A DNA stretch of 60,916 bases, from contig CAYUZX010000014.1 in the NCBI GenBank assembly GCA_964449285.1, positions 1-60,916 of the forward strand, given 5' to 3'. The notes beneath the pieces are model-generated. The model had not been told where the DNA came from, did not search any database, and was given only the letters and a program-made list of their open reading frames with translations. The stretch comes from QYOJ01 sp964449285 (GTDB taxonomy: Bacteria; Bacteroidota; Bacteroidia; Bacteroidales; FEN-979). A program made the position numbers and the translations under genes. This document shows positions 17,169 to 26,687 of the stretch, one piece after another. How positions within the stretch are numbered: position 1 is the stretch's first letter; the number at the start of each line of letters is the position of its first letter.

Positions 17169-20100
17169 ATGAAAAATATACTTCGTTTCTTATTCGTCTC
17201 GCTCTGTTGCCTGTTTGTGCTTCAACCTTCGGCATTTTCAAAGGAGAAGGTTAAAACCGGCACGAAGAGTACGTATGCGATCAAGGAAACTGCAGCAAGT
17301 TGCGAGGCTGGTTCAGCCTACAAATACCTTGACCTCAACAATGTAAGGGCCATCGTCTACTCCTTTGGAAACGGATGGTTTCTGGAGAATGCAGAGTATG
17401 AGATCCCGAAAGGTTCAAGGAAGATGTCGATGTTCTCCTTCTCACTCTGGATTGGAGGGATCGATATCAATAACAACCTGAAACTTGCGGCTTACCGTTA
17501 CGGACAGGGTCCTAACACAGCTACCGCACATACGAAAAACGACTTCTGGCCCGGCCCCCTCACTATTGACGGATCGGCTGCTATCGAAGCTGATGTTTGT
17601 GCCAAGTACGACAAACTTTATCCAATAACCCGTGCAGAGGTTCAGGAGTTTCTCGCATGGTGGGATAATCAGGATGCCTATCCCGACTATCAGATCCCTC
17701 CATCTATCCTGGAATGGCCGGCTCATGGAGATCGAGCAGCCGGACAGGCCTACTATCTGGCGCCCTTTTTTGATGAAGGTGGAGATGGCACCTATGACCC
17801 AACAGAGGGTGACTATCCTTACTACGATCTTGCAAACAAACTTTGTCCGAATAATCTGAAACCGGGTGAACGGGTCGCAAGAGCCCCTCTGAGAAATGGA
17901 GAAGCAGGAGATACGTTAGGTATCCTGGTTGACCAGGTGATCAAGGGAGACCAAACACTGTGGTGTGTTTATAACGACAAGGGTAACTACCACTCCGAAA
18001 CTGAAGGAGAACCCATCGGTATGGAGATCAGGGCCCAATATTTCTCATTCGCTACAAACGACGAGATCAACGACATGACCTTTTACAATTATGAGGTCAT
18101 CAACCGTTCGACCTACACCCTCACCGGCACCTACTTCAGCCAGTGGGTGGATCCCGACCTTGGATATGCCCAGGACGACTATGTTGGGTGTGATGTAGCA
18201 CGCGGACTTGGATACTGTTATAACGGAAAGCCAATTGACGGTACTGGCCAGATTGAGGCCTATGGCGCTCACCCTCCTGCAGTGGGTGTTGACTTCTTCC
18301 AGGGACCCTATATGGATCCGGATTTAAGGGATAATCCAAAATTTACGGGTGATTGTTCAATTTTAACCAGCGAATACCCATTAGACCAGATGGCTATAAA
18401 TGGTGCTGACGGTGGTTATGGTGATGGGATTATCGATAATGAACGCTATGGAATGCGCCGGTTTGTTTACCATAATAACAGTTTTTCAGGGGTTCCCTGG
18501 TATATGCAGGACCCTGATTATGCCCCCGAATACTACCTATTCCTCCGTGGTATCTGGAAAGACAATACCACAATGCTTTATGGAGGAAATGCACATGCCA
18601 GCGCTGGTGGCGTTGGCCCTGCCTGTACCTTCATGTTCCCTGGAGATTCAGATCCTTGCGATTGGGGTACCGCAGGACAACCGCCTAACGGACAAAAATA
18701 CTGGACCGAGGAGACGGCTGGAAACAACCCGAGCGACCGTCGTTTCATGCAATCGGCTGGCCCGTTCACACTGGGCCCGGGCGCCTGTAACTACATCACA
18801 GTTGGTATTCCATGGGCTCGTACGATTTCAGGAACACCTTTTGAAGCAGTTGAGAAACTTCGGGTCGTAGATGACCTTTGCCAGAGTTTGTTTGATAACT
18901 GCTTTGCTGTTCTCAATGGTCCGAATGCTCCCGATCTAACCATTCAGGAGTTGGATGGGAAGTTGATCATATACATCACTAACCGCAAAGTAAATGATAA
19001 GGGGAATAACTATCAGGAGAGATATGTTGAGTACGACCCTAAAATCCCAAACCCGGATACATTGCCGCACAATCTGCGGAACGACTCCCTTTACCGCTTT
19101 GAAGGATATCAGATCTTCCAGTTGAAAGATGCTACGGTCAGCGCTGCTGATATTTACAATGCAAGCTACTCACGTCTTGTTTTCCAGTGTGATATCAAAA
19201 ACGACGTGACGAAGCTGGTAAACTGGACGTTTGACCAAACCCTGAATGGAAACATCGGAGAGGTGATGGTGGATGGAAACAATACAGGTATTGTTCACTC
19301 ATTTGAGCTTACAGAAGATAAATTTGCTACAGACGACCTCACGTTGATCAACCATAAACAATACTACTACATGGCTATTGCTTATGGCTATAATGAATAT
19401 GCGCCTTATAACCAAATAGATCCGGAAGGACTGGCAGGGCAGAAAAAGCCCTACCTTGCCGGCCGGAGCAACCTGAAAAGTTATACAGGAATTCCACACA
19501 TCCCACTGGATGACGTACCTAACTCGATGTATGGAGATGGACCTACGATCACAAGAATACAGGGTCAGGGTAACGGCGGAAAGATTCTCTTCCTGGATCC
19601 TGCCACTGTACAGGAGATTTTGAGTAAGCCCCCTGCCAGTGCAACCAATACCTACGGAAATTCTGATTATCCAATCGCCTATCAGGCAAAGTATATGACA
19701 GGTTATGGCCCGCTGAACGTTCAGGTTGTTGATCCACTGAATGTTGTTGCCAGCCAGTATATCGTGTCGTTTGACTCCATGGTGCCAGGACCTGCTAATC
19801 CGACCTTTACCAATCAGAATATTCGTTTTGGCCATTGGAGAATGGTAGATACCAAGTCAGGAATTACCTATTATTCTGATACCACTACAATCTATCCTTA
19901 TGAACAGCTCTTCCTCGATTTGGGTATTGCCCTTGAGATTTCCCAGATCCCCAATCCTGGAGATACACTCCCAGGCTCTCTTCACACGGATGATAATGGA
20001 TTGCTTTTTGCTCCGCCTGCCGTCTACACCGATCCAGCCAATCAATGGTATGGTGGTGTTCCCGACTGGGATAATCCTCCGGGCATTGATGTGAACTGGA

Positions 20101-21452
20101 TCAGAGCAGGCACCTATAAGGCTGGTGGAAACTCGGCCCTCTATGACTGGGATATGGCTGCTGATGATCCATGGGATCCTGATAAGAATTTCCAACAGAT
20201 CCAGGTGATGTCGGCCAACCATGCTTTTGTTGGTGGAATCTCTGGAGGTACCTGGGCCCCTTACGCACTCTGCGCTTATTCACAGCAGCTTTCGGTTGGC
20301 CCGGCCTTCAGTTCAAACTCCAAAAAATTCAACAAAATGGAGAACCTGGCAAGCGTTGATATCATCATCACTAGTGATAAAAGTCTCTGGACCAGGGCGC
20401 CGGTGATTGAGATGTGTCCCGACTCCTTGCTGGCCGAAGGACGTGCACGCATGTTCGACCTTCGTAAAGGGAAATCGGTGAATGTTGATGGAGATACCGG
20501 GGTGGTTTACCCTTTCAATCCAATGTACCACTCAAACTATATTTCAGAATATGGTATGGGCTGGTTTCCCGGTTATGCCATCAATGTGGAAACCGGTGAA
20601 CGGCTGAATATCATGTTTGGAGAGAACTCCTGGCTTGTAGCTGATAATGGACGCGACATGATCTGGAATCCCTCTTCCCGGATGCATGACGAGAGCTTCA
20701 ACCCGGTTTTCGGGGGGCAGCACTATGTTTACATCATGGCTCACAGGGATCTTACTCTTGATACGATAAACTTAAATTTCCCGGCTTATGATGCAGGGCA
20801 GAAGCTGTTCAGTGTTTTGAAATTGAAGAAACTAGATAATATTTATAAAACCCGGGCCTATGCCTCGGCCATGTGGGTCAATATTCCACTTGCTGTGGAA
20901 GGCAAAACGTGGCTCAGTACTCCTGTAGCGATTTACATCCGGGTGGCTAAACCTTATCAGCGATACTATTCGGAGGCTATTCCAGATAGCAGTGTTGATA
21001 CAGCTCAAAACAGAGCATGGCCGATGTATACGTTTAATACAGATGCCATCGCAACATCAAAGAACAATCAAACTAAAATGGAGAGCGATCTTGATATTAT
21101 CAATGTGGTACCCAATCCTTATTACGCGTATGATGATTATGAGAGGAACCAGCTTGATAACCGGATCAAGATTGTCAATCTTCCAACGAGGTGTACAGTT
21201 ACAATCTATGACCTCAGCGGTACCATGATCCGACAGTTTAATGTTGATAAATCGGGCATCCCGCTGCCAAGAGCCTCTAACGCTGGTATAAATACCGATG
21301 CGAAAACATCCATCGACTGGGACCTCAAGAATTTTGCCGGGATTCCAATTGCAGGTGGAGTCTACCTGATCCATGTGAAAGCTGAAGGGCTTGGTGAACG
21401 AACCCTTAAATGGTTCGGAATTCTACGACCTGTTGACCTGAACTCACTGTAA
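17169..21452 (+). CDS. large secreted protein of unknown function with T9SS/FlgD-like C-terminal domain
   Basis: About 1427 residues from the ATG at 17169, which starts a signal peptide (MKNILRFLFVSLCCLFV); the earlier ATG at 17124 would put 15 residues in front. The N-terminal third is rich in Tyr, Trp, Asp and Gly and contains a striking segment with DDYVGCDV and GLGYCYNG. There are no known catalytic motifs. The last ~110 residues begin NVVPNPYYAYDDYE, continue VTIYDLSG and end GGVYLIHVKA...RTLKWFGILRP, matching FlgD-like/type A T9SS sorting domains, so export by T9SS is likely. It lies between a TonB receptor and a PorV/PorQ-like protein on one transcript. I recognise the family as widespread in Bacteroidota with no assigned role. 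Confidence 0.85.
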   Translation: MKNILRFLFVSLCCLFVLQPSAFSKEKVKTGTKSTYAIKETAASCEAGSAYKYLDLNNVRAIVYSFGNGWFLENAEYEIPKGSRKMSMFSFSLWIGGIDINNNLKLAAYRYGQGPNTATAHTKNDFWPGPLTIDGSAAIEADVCAKYDKLYPITRAEVQEFLAWWDNQDAYPDYQIPPSILEWPAHGDRAAGQAYYLAPFFDEGGDGTYDPTEGDYPYYDLANKLCPNNLKPGERVARAPLRNGEAGDTLGILVDQVIKGDQTLWCVYNDKGNYHSETEGEPIGMEIRAQYFSFATNDEINDMTFYNYEVINRSTYTLTGTYFSQWVDPDLGYAQDDYVGCDVARGLGYCYNGKPIDGTGQIEAYGAHPPAVGVDFFQGPYMDPDLRDNPKFTGDCSILTSEYPLDQMAINGADGGYGDGIIDNERYGMRRFVYHNNSFSGVPWYMQDPDYAPEYYLFLRGIWKDNTTMLYGGNAHASAGGVGPACTFMFPGDSDPCDWGTAGQPPNGQKYWTEETAGNNPSDRRFMQSAGPFTLGPGACNYITVGIPWARTISGTPFEAVEKLRVVDDLCQSLFDNCFAVLNGPNAPDLTIQELDGKLIIYITNRKVNDKGNNYQERYVEYDPKIPNPDTLPHNLRNDSLYRFEGYQIFQLKDATVSAADIYNASYSRLVFQCDIKNDVTKLVNWTFDQTLNGNIGEVMVDGNNTGIVHSFELTEDKFATDDLTLINHKQYYYMAIAYGYNEYAPYNQIDPEGLAGQKKPYLAGRSNLKSYTGIPHIPLDDVPNSMYGDGPTITRIQGQGNGGKILFLDPATVQEILSKPPASATNTYGNSDYPIAYQAKYMTGYGPLNVQVVDPLNVVASQYIVSFDSMVPGPANPTFTNQNIRFGHWRMVDTKSGITYYSDTTTIYPYEQLFLDLGIALEISQIPNPGDTLPGSLHTDDNGLLFAPPAVYTDPANQWYGGVPDWDNPPGIDVNWIRAGTYKAGGNSALYDWDMAADDPWDPDKNFQQIQVMSANHAFVGGISGGTWAPYALCAYSQQLSVGPAFSSNSKKFNKMENLASVDIIITSDKSLWTRAPVIEMCPDSLLAEGRARMFDLRKGKSVNVDGDTGVVYPFNPMYHSNYISEYGMGWFPGYAINVETGERLNIMFGENSWLVADNGRDMIWNPSSRMHDESFNPVFGGQHYVYIMAHRDLTLDTINLNFPAYDAGQKLFSVLKLKKLDNIYKTRAYASAMWVNIPLAVEGKTWLSTPVAIYIRVAKPYQRYYSEAIPDSSVDTAQNRAWPMYTFNTDAIATSKNNQTKMESDLDIINVVPNPYYAYDDYERNQLDNRIKIVNLPTRCTVTIYDLSGTMIRQFNVDKSGIPLPRASNAGINTDAKTSIDWDLKNFAGIPIAGGVYLIHVKAEGLGERTLKWFGILRPVDLNSL

Positions 21453-21495
21453 TGTAAATGATTATAACATGTTTCAACAACAAAAATACAGCATC

Positions 21496-22572
21496 ATGAA
21501 GAACATATATAGCATTTTACTGGCTTTTTTCCTGGTAGTTTTAATTGTGTATCCTGCTAGCCAGGTTACTGCCGGGAACAAAGACCGTTCAGGCCAGGCA
21601 GGAGCATCTGAGTTGCTCATCAACCCATGGGCGAAGAGTTCAGGATGGGGTGGTGTGGGAACCGCTTGCACTCACGGACTTGAAGCCCTTTTTACCAATA
21701 TCGCTGGCACAGCCTTTACCACTGGGACCGAGATCGTCTTCTCATATACAAACTGGTTGCAAGGGTCTGGGATTAACATCTACTCGTTCGGATTAAGCCA
21801 GAAACTGGGTGAAAATAAAGGAGTCCTAACCGCTGCTGTGATGTCAATGAACTTCGGTGAGATTGAAATTACTACAACAAACTCTCCCGAAGGAGGGTTG
21901 GGGACCTATAAGCCAGCCTACATGAACATCAATATTGGTTATGCAAAAGCTTTCTCCAACAGCATCTATGGAGGTATCAATTTCAAGATTATCTCTGAGT
22001 CGATCTCTGACGCTAGTGCATTGGGAATTGCAATTGATGCTGGAGTACAATATGTGACCGGTGAGCGTGACCAGATAAAATTCGGCGTCGCGTTGAAAAA
22101 CGTCGGAACTCCGATGAGATTTTCTGGCGATGGACTCTCTTTCCGTGGAATCATTCCGGGACATGGTAATGATAATGACCTCTTTACTGTGTCGCAACGT
22201 TCTGAGAAATTTGAACTGCCCGCTACCTTGAGAATCGGCGCTTCTTATGATTTCCTGATCGGTGAAATGAACCGCATCACGCTGGCTGGAAACTTCAATT
22301 CAAACTCATTTACTAAAGACCAATTCATCCTGGGTCTCGAGTATGCACTCAAATATTATCTTTCTATCAGGGCTGCTTATACCTATCAGCAAGGTATCTT
22401 TGAGACAAATGCCGCCGACAGAGGTACTGTATTTACCGGACTTTCCGCGGGATTTACAGTGTCAGTTCCTTTCAACAAAGAGAAGGAATCCGGAATTGGC
22501 ATCGATTACTCCTACCGGTCGACCAATCCGTTTGGAGGCGTTCATAACATAGGGATAACACTTAATTTTTAA
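21496..22572 (+). CDS. PorV/PorQ family outer-membrane barrel protein
   Basis: 358 residues from the ATG at 21496, in front of a signal peptide (MKNIYSILLAFFLVVLIV). Mature part: GASELLINPWAKSSGWGGVG near the N-terminus, typical of the PorV/PorQ/UPF0164 family, then alternating amphipathic strands and a terminal NIGITLNF. PorV (LptO) is the T9SS shuttle that binds sorting domains and carries cargo to the attachment complex. Being last in a TonB receptor/cargo/barrel cluster, this paralogue may serve the upstream 1427-residue cargo; that is inference. It is not the housekeeping PorV as far as context shows (no PorU next to it). Confidence 0.82.
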   Translation: MKNIYSILLAFFLVVLIVYPASQVTAGNKDRSGQAGASELLINPWAKSSGWGGVGTACTHGLEALFTNIAGTAFTTGTEIVFSYTNWLQGSGINIYSFGLSQKLGENKGVLTAAVMSMNFGEIEITTTNSPEGGLGTYKPAYMNINIGYAKAFSNSIYGGINFKIISESISDASALGIAIDAGVQYVTGERDQIKFGVALKNVGTPMRFSGDGLSFRGIIPGHGNDNDLFTVSQRSEKFELPATLRIGASYDFLIGEMNRITLAGNFNSNSFTKDQFILGLEYALKYYLSIRAAYTYQQGIFETNAADRGTVFTGLSAGFTVSVPFNKEKESGIGIDYSYRSTNPFGGVHNIGITLNF

Positions 22573-22621
22573 AACTTCTGTAGATTAGGTTTTCTTAACC
22601 TTTCTATACATAGCGCATAAG

Positions 22622-22643
22622 GACCCTTGTAAAAGGGTCTTTT
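22622..22643 (+). terminator. rho-independent terminator of the TonB-receptor/PorV-like operon
   Basis: Perfect 7-bp stem GACCCTT/AAGGGTC (22622-22628 and 22633-22639) with a GTAA loop followed by TTTT. It lies 50 bp after the PorV-like stop codon and 33 bp before greA. Confidence 0.8.
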
Positions 22644-22676
22644 GGCTTATTATAATTACAAGATAAACTGGGAGCC

Positions 22677-23159
22677 ATGTCGGAAATTAACTATTTTACT
22701 CCTGAGGGATTACAAAAACTGAAGGATGAACTCCACCATATGACAACAGTGGAGCGGCCAGGGATTTCAAAACAAATCGCTGAAGCCAGAGACAAGGGAG
22801 ATTTGTCGGAGAATGCTGAATATTCAGCTGCTAAAGAGGCACAATCAATGCTGGAGTTAAGGATCTCAAAGCTTCAGGATATCATTAGTAGTGCACGGTT
22901 GCTTGATGAAACAAAGCTGGACAATTCTAAAGTGCTGATCTTTTCTACGGTTAAACTGAAGAACCTGAAAACCGGAGCTCTTGTTTGTTATACCCTGGTG
23001 CCTGAAAACGAAGCCAATGTCAAAGAGTGTAAAATCTCTGTAAATTCACCAATTGCTAAGGGTATCCTTGGCAAGACGATCGACGAAAAAGTTGACATTG
23101 AAGTACCAGCAGGGTGGATCTCATTTGAGATTCTAGAGATCTCCCGAAAGAACGGTTAG
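22677..23159 (+). CDS. greA: transcription elongation factor GreA
   Basis: 160 residues. It binds the secondary channel of RNA polymerase and stimulates cleavage of backtracked transcripts. The N-terminal coiled coil carries the acidic tip DLSENAEY (~residues 42-49) that positions the catalytic metal; the C-terminal FKBP-like domain includes NSPIAKGILGK. It begins after a terminator and is followed by the HIT gene with a 2-bp gap, so the two share a transcript. Confidence 0.96.
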   Translation: MSEINYFTPEGLQKLKDELHHMTTVERPGISKQIAEARDKGDLSENAEYSAAKEAQSMLELRISKLQDIISSARLLDETKLDNSKVLIFSTVKLKNLKTGALVCYTLVPENEANVKECKISVNSPIAKGILGKTIDEKVDIEVPAGWISFEILEISRKNG

Positions 23160-23161
23160 AT

Positions 23162-23575
23162 ATGGCAACCATTTTTACACGAATCATAGCGGGGGAGATT
23201 CCATCCTTCAAAGTAGCTGAGAATGACCGTTTTCTTGCATTCCTGGATATCAACCCCATAGCAGAAGGTCATACACTGGTGATTCCAAAAGAGGAGATAG
23301 ACTATATCTTTAACATTCCGGATCTTCTCCTTTCAGATCTTATCGCCTTTTCAAAAAAAGTGGCTCTGTCCATAGAAGATGTGATCCCTTGTAAACGTAT
23401 TGGTATTGCTGTTATAGGACTGGAGGTGCCTCATGCACATATTCACCTGGTGCCGCTTCAGACAATCTACGACATCGATTTTAAAAAACCAAAGTTGAAA
23501 TTTTCAACGGAGGAACTGAAGTCGATCGCCGAAAATATCTCGGCCTCATTCCAAAAACGAACTTCCGTAAGGTAA
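23162..23575 (+). CDS. HIT family nucleotide-binding hydrolase
   Basis: 137 residues, typical for HIT/Hint proteins. The family hydrolyses nucleotide phosphoramidates or similar substrates. Visible features: FTRIIAGEIPSFKV at the N-terminus, FLDINPIAEGHTLVIPK, and the histidine triad VPHAHIHLVP near residue 92. It starts 2 bp after greA. Its C-terminus is convergent with the PurF-like gene, 16 bp apart. The physiological substrate is not known. Confidence 0.92.
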   Translation: MATIFTRIIAGEIPSFKVAENDRFLAFLDINPIAEGHTLVIPKEEIDYIFNIPDLLLSDLIAFSKKVALSIEDVIPCKRIGIAVIGLEVPHAHIHLVPLQTIYDIDFKKPKLKFSTEELKSIAENISASFQKRTSVR

Positions 23576-23591
23576 AACCGGGTAAGTTACA

Positions 23592-25493
23592 TCAATAGGC
23601 CCGGATATTCTTTCCTTCAATATAATTGATAAAGGATTTGTTGACAACTTTATTACCCCCAGGGGTTGGGTAATTGCCAGTGAAGTACCAGTCACCGATA
23701 TGATCAGGACAGGCATCATGAAGATCTTCTATTGTCTGGTAAATGATCTCAACCCGTGCATTGCAGTTGGGTGGAGTTAACAGGTCGGAGATCTTTTCAG
23801 AGACCCTCTTGGGAGGAAATGGCTTATAGATCTCTTTCACATAATTAACGATCTCTTCTTTGGGTAACATCTCCTGCTCTTTGCACCGCTTATAAACATC
23901 ATTGATGATGTGTTCCTGATGTGTATCTTTTAGCAAAGCAATGGCTGCTTTAAATGCAATAAAATCAGTTAGTTTGGCCATGTCGATCCCGTAGCAGTCG
24001 GGGTATCGGATCTGTGGCGCAGAAGAGGAAATAATGATCTTTTTAGGTCCCAGCCGGTCCAGGATACGGAGAATGCTTTGTTTCAGAGTGGTTCCCCGAA
24101 CGATTGAATCGTCGAGAACCACAAGGTTATCTCTTCCGGCTATTATACTGCCGTAAGTGATATCATATACATGTGCTGCAAGGTCGTCGCGCTGACTATC
24201 CTGGGTGATGAAAGTGCGAAGCTTCATGTCCTTTACAGCCACTTTCTCCGCCCTGGGTTTTAGTTTCAGTATCTCTTCTACCTGAGCTGGCGAACAGTTG
24301 TTCTTTAGGTCAAGTAAACGATCGCGTTTGATGGTGTCACAAAAGAGATTAAGTTCCTCGATCAACCCATAATAGGCATCAATGGCTGTATTCGGGATAT
24401 AGGCAAAGACTGTGTTCTCAATGTCGTAATCGATTGCTTTCAGGATAGCGGGGGCGAGAAATTTACCAAGTTTCTTCCGCTCCCGATAGATATCCTGATC
24501 AGTACCTCTGGAGAAATAGATCCGTTCAAATGAACAGGCGATTTTAGGCCCAGGGGTTTTATACTGAACTTCATCGAACGTCCCATCCCTTTTGATAATC
24601 AGGGCATGACCTGGTTTCAGTTCCCGGATCTTGTCAATACTGAGGTTGAAGGCAGTCTGGATGGCAGGCCGCTCCGAAGCTGCTACCACAACCTCATCAT
24701 CAGCATAGAAAAATGCAGGCCGGATTCCGTTAGGATCTCTCATCACGAAGGCATCTCCATGGCCAATAAGCCCTGTGATCACATAACCACCATCCCAGCT
24801 TTCGGAAGCGTTTTCAAGAATCTTCCTGACATCAAGATCTCTGGCGATCAAATTGGAGATCTGATGTTTTTCGTAGCCTTCCTTTTTAAACTTCTGATAT
24901 AGCTCTTCATTTTCCTCATCAAGAAAATGCCCGATTTTTTCCATGATCGTAATGGTGTCGGAGGTTTCAACCGGACACTGACCAAGATCGATCAATTTCT
25001 GAAAAAGCTCCTCTACATTGGTAAGATTAAAATTACCGGCGAGTACAAGATTCTTTGTCTTCCAGTTGTTCTCACGGATTAAAGGATGGAGACTCTCCAC
25101 CGTATTCAGGCCAAATGTTCCGTATCGCAGATGGCCAAGTAAGAGTTCGCCATACATTTCGAGGTGATGTTTTAACCAATCGGGATCCCGCAGCCGCTTA
25201 GGGTATTTCTCTTCAATCTCCTTGACGGCGTTGCCAATGCTGGAAAAAATATCTTTGATAGGCGTAGAAGAGTTGGACCGGATCCGGTTGATATACCTGT
25301 GCCCCGGATCAACATCAAACTTAATCGTAGCTATACCTGCCCCATCCTGCCCACGGTTGTGCTGCTTCTGCATCAGCAGGTGCAGTTTGTTGAGCCCGTA
25401 AAATGAGGTCCCGTACTTGGCAAGATAATACTCAGGCGGTTTCCTTAACCTGACAAGGGCAATGCCACACTCGTGATGGATAAAGTCACTCAT
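23592..25493 (-). CDS. PurF-type amidophosphoribosyltransferase, long Bacteroidota form
   Basis: 633 residues from the ATG at 25493. The frame is open to 25814, but that extension overlaps selU and lies upstream of a TAnnTTTG box. N-terminal class II glutaminase: the catalytic Cys is in HHECGIALV, eight residues in, so a short propeptide is probably removed. The C-terminal phosphoribosyltransferase has the PRPP loop VVLDDSIVRGTT near residue 457. It makes phosphoribosylamine, the first step of purine synthesis. It is ~130 residues longer than E. coli PurF; Bacteroidota often carry both a short and a long homologue, so this one may be a paralogue with an altered role. Confidence 0.85.
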   Translation of the reverse strand: MSDFIHHECGIALVRLRKPPEYYLAKYGTSFYGLNKLHLLMQKQHNRGQDGAGIATIKFDVDPGHRYINRIRSNSSTPIKDIFSSIGNAVKEIEEKYPKRLRDPDWLKHHLEMYGELLLGHLRYGTFGLNTVESLHPLIRENNWKTKNLVLAGNFNLTNVEELFQKLIDLGQCPVETSDTITIMEKIGHFLDEENEELYQKFKKEGYEKHQISNLIARDLDVRKILENASESWDGGYVITGLIGHGDAFVMRDPNGIRPAFFYADDEVVVAASERPAIQTAFNLSIDKIRELKPGHALIIKRDGTFDEVQYKTPGPKIACSFERIYFSRGTDQDIYRERKKLGKFLAPAILKAIDYDIENTVFAYIPNTAIDAYYGLIEELNLFCDTIKRDRLLDLKNNCSPAQVEEILKLKPRAEKVAVKDMKLRTFITQDSQRDDLAAHVYDITYGSIIAGRDNLVVLDDSIVRGTTLKQSILRILDRLGPKKIIISSSAPQIRYPDCYGIDMAKLTDFIAFKAAIALLKDTHQEHIINDVYKRCKEQEMLPKEEIVNYVKEIYKPFPPKRVSEKISDLLTPPNCNARVEIIYQTIEDLHDACPDHIGDWYFTGNYPTPGGNKVVNKSFINYIEGKNIRAY

Positions 25494-25514
25494 CGGGGGA
25501 TGATAATATAAATG

Positions 25515-25522
25515 CAAAGATA
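25515..25522 (-). promoter_or_regulatory. -7 box for the PurF-type gene
   Basis: TATCTTTG on the minus strand (TAnnTTTG), 21 bp upstream of the ATG at 25493. No -33 TTTG at 19-21 bp. It helps fix the start codon. Confidence 0.5.
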
Positions 25523-25562
25523 TAAAATTATAGGGGGAATGGTGCAGTGGTGTAGTGATGAT

Positions 25563-25576
25563 TGCCAACTGCCAAC
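25563..25576. repeat. heptamer pair in the purF-selU intergenic region
   Basis: Two copies of TGCCAAC, the reverse complement of the GTTGGCA unit family seen at several other loci, lying between two divergent -7 boxes. Confidence 0.6.
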
Positions 25577-25599
25577 AGGGGACGTTTGTGTTTTTTCGG

Positions 25600-25607
25600 T
25601 ACATTTG
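25600..25607 (+). promoter_or_regulatory. -7 box for the selenium operon
   Basis: TACATTTG matches TAnnTTTG and lies 24 bp upstream of the selU ATG at 25632. The expected -33 position is not TTTG. Confidence 0.45.
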
Positions 25608-25631
25608 CGATTGTTTACCACAGCTCAAATT

Positions 25632-26687
25632 ATGCCTGTTAACCTGGATACACCGACTTTTTTGGCAGCAAGCGGCTCTATGCCTGTTGTGGATGTAAGA
25701 TCCCCGGCTGAATTCCTGCAGGGTCATATTCCGGGTGCAATCAATATCCCACTGTTTACAGATCAGGAGCGAGCGGAAGTTGGCACGCTCTATGTCCATT
25801 CGGGCCGCGACCATGCCATCCTCCGAGGTTTGGATATCATCCTCCCTAAGACTCGAATGGTGTTAAACACGTTTCGAAAACATACACAAACGAAGAGTTT
25901 ACGGATGTACTGCTGGCGTGGAGGCATGCGCAGCCTGAATATGGCCTGGATGTTCGCAACAAATGGTTACCAGGTATCCCTTCTCAACGGAGGATATAAG
26001 GCGTATCGGAAGTATATCCGTAATAGGCTGGATGAAAAGGCTAAAGTGATTATTCTTGGAGGCTTCACAGGAAGCGGAAAGACGGAAGTTCTGAATTTTC
26101 TTTCAGAGATCAATGAACAGGTAATCGATCTGGAGAAGCTCGCCTCTCATAAGGGATCAGCTTTCGGAGGCCTCGGGTTGCCTGATCAGCCTACCAATGA
26201 GCAATTCGAAAATAATCTCTTTGAGATATGGCAACAGCTTGATAAACAACGATTCATCTGGATGGAAGATGAAAGCAGGATGATTGGGCGGATTACAATG
26301 CCCGATCCGGTTATTAAAAAGATCCTTAAGGCCCCGTTGATTATCCTGGATGTACCAAAGGAGATTCGGATAAGGAGGCTGGTAAATGAATATGCCGGAA
26401 TTGACGATAGGTTGCTGAGTGAAGCGGTAATGAAGATCGAGACCCGGTTGGGAAAGCCACGTGCAAAGGAAGCTTTGGTATCCATCCAGGAGAAGGATTA
26501 TAGTGCTGTTGCCAACCAGGTATTATCCTATTACGACGAAACCTATTCATATTCGGTAAATCGCCGTGAAAGTCAGTCCCGGTACCATTTTCCTGTTGGG
26601 AAGTTTGATGCCCGGGAGATTGCCGAAGGACTATCGGAATTTGCCCATAAACATCTGAAAAATGGATCCGATCTACCTGGATTATAA
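25632..26687 (+). CDS. selU: tRNA 2-selenouridine synthase
   Basis: 351 residues from the ATG at 25632; the frame opens at 25512 but that part is antisense to the purF leader. SelU/MnmH converts wobble 2-thiouridine to 2-selenouridine in Lys, Glu and Gln tRNAs through a geranylated intermediate. The N-terminal rhodanese domain (VVDVRSPAEF) has the active Cys in MYCWRGGMRS near residue 95; the C-terminal P-loop domain has GGFTGSGKT near residue 145. It overlaps the cysteine desulfurase by 26 bp and is upstream of selD, forming a complete selenium-for-tRNA unit. No selA or selB is seen here. Confidence 0.95.
   Translation: MPVNLDTPTFLAASGSMPVVDVRSPAEFLQGHIPGAINIPLFTDQERAEVGTLYVHSGRDHAILRGLDIILPKTRMVLNTFRKHTQTKSLRMYCWRGGMRSLNMAWMFATNGYQVSLLNGGYKAYRKYIRNRLDEKAKVIILGGFTGSGKTEVLNFLSEINEQVIDLEKLASHKGSAFGGLGLPDQPTNEQFENNLFEIWQQLDKQRFIWMEDESRMIGRITMPDPVIKKILKAPLIILDVPKEIRIRRLVNEYAGIDDRLLSEAVMKIETRLGKPRAKEALVSIQEKDYSAVANQVLSYYDETYSYSVNRRESQSRYHFPVGKFDAREIAEGLSEFAHKHLKNGSDLPGL

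Noticed and set aside
13394..22572. Polysaccharide utilisation locus (SusC/SusD)
   Set aside because: No SusD-like lipoprotein or glycoside hydrolase follows the receptor; the next genes are a T9SS-like cargo and a PorV-like barrel.
25494..25814. N-terminal extension of the PurF-type protein
   Set aside because: The extension overlaps the selU gene and promoter region, has no homology-like pattern, and the true N-terminus with the catalytic Cys begins at 25493.
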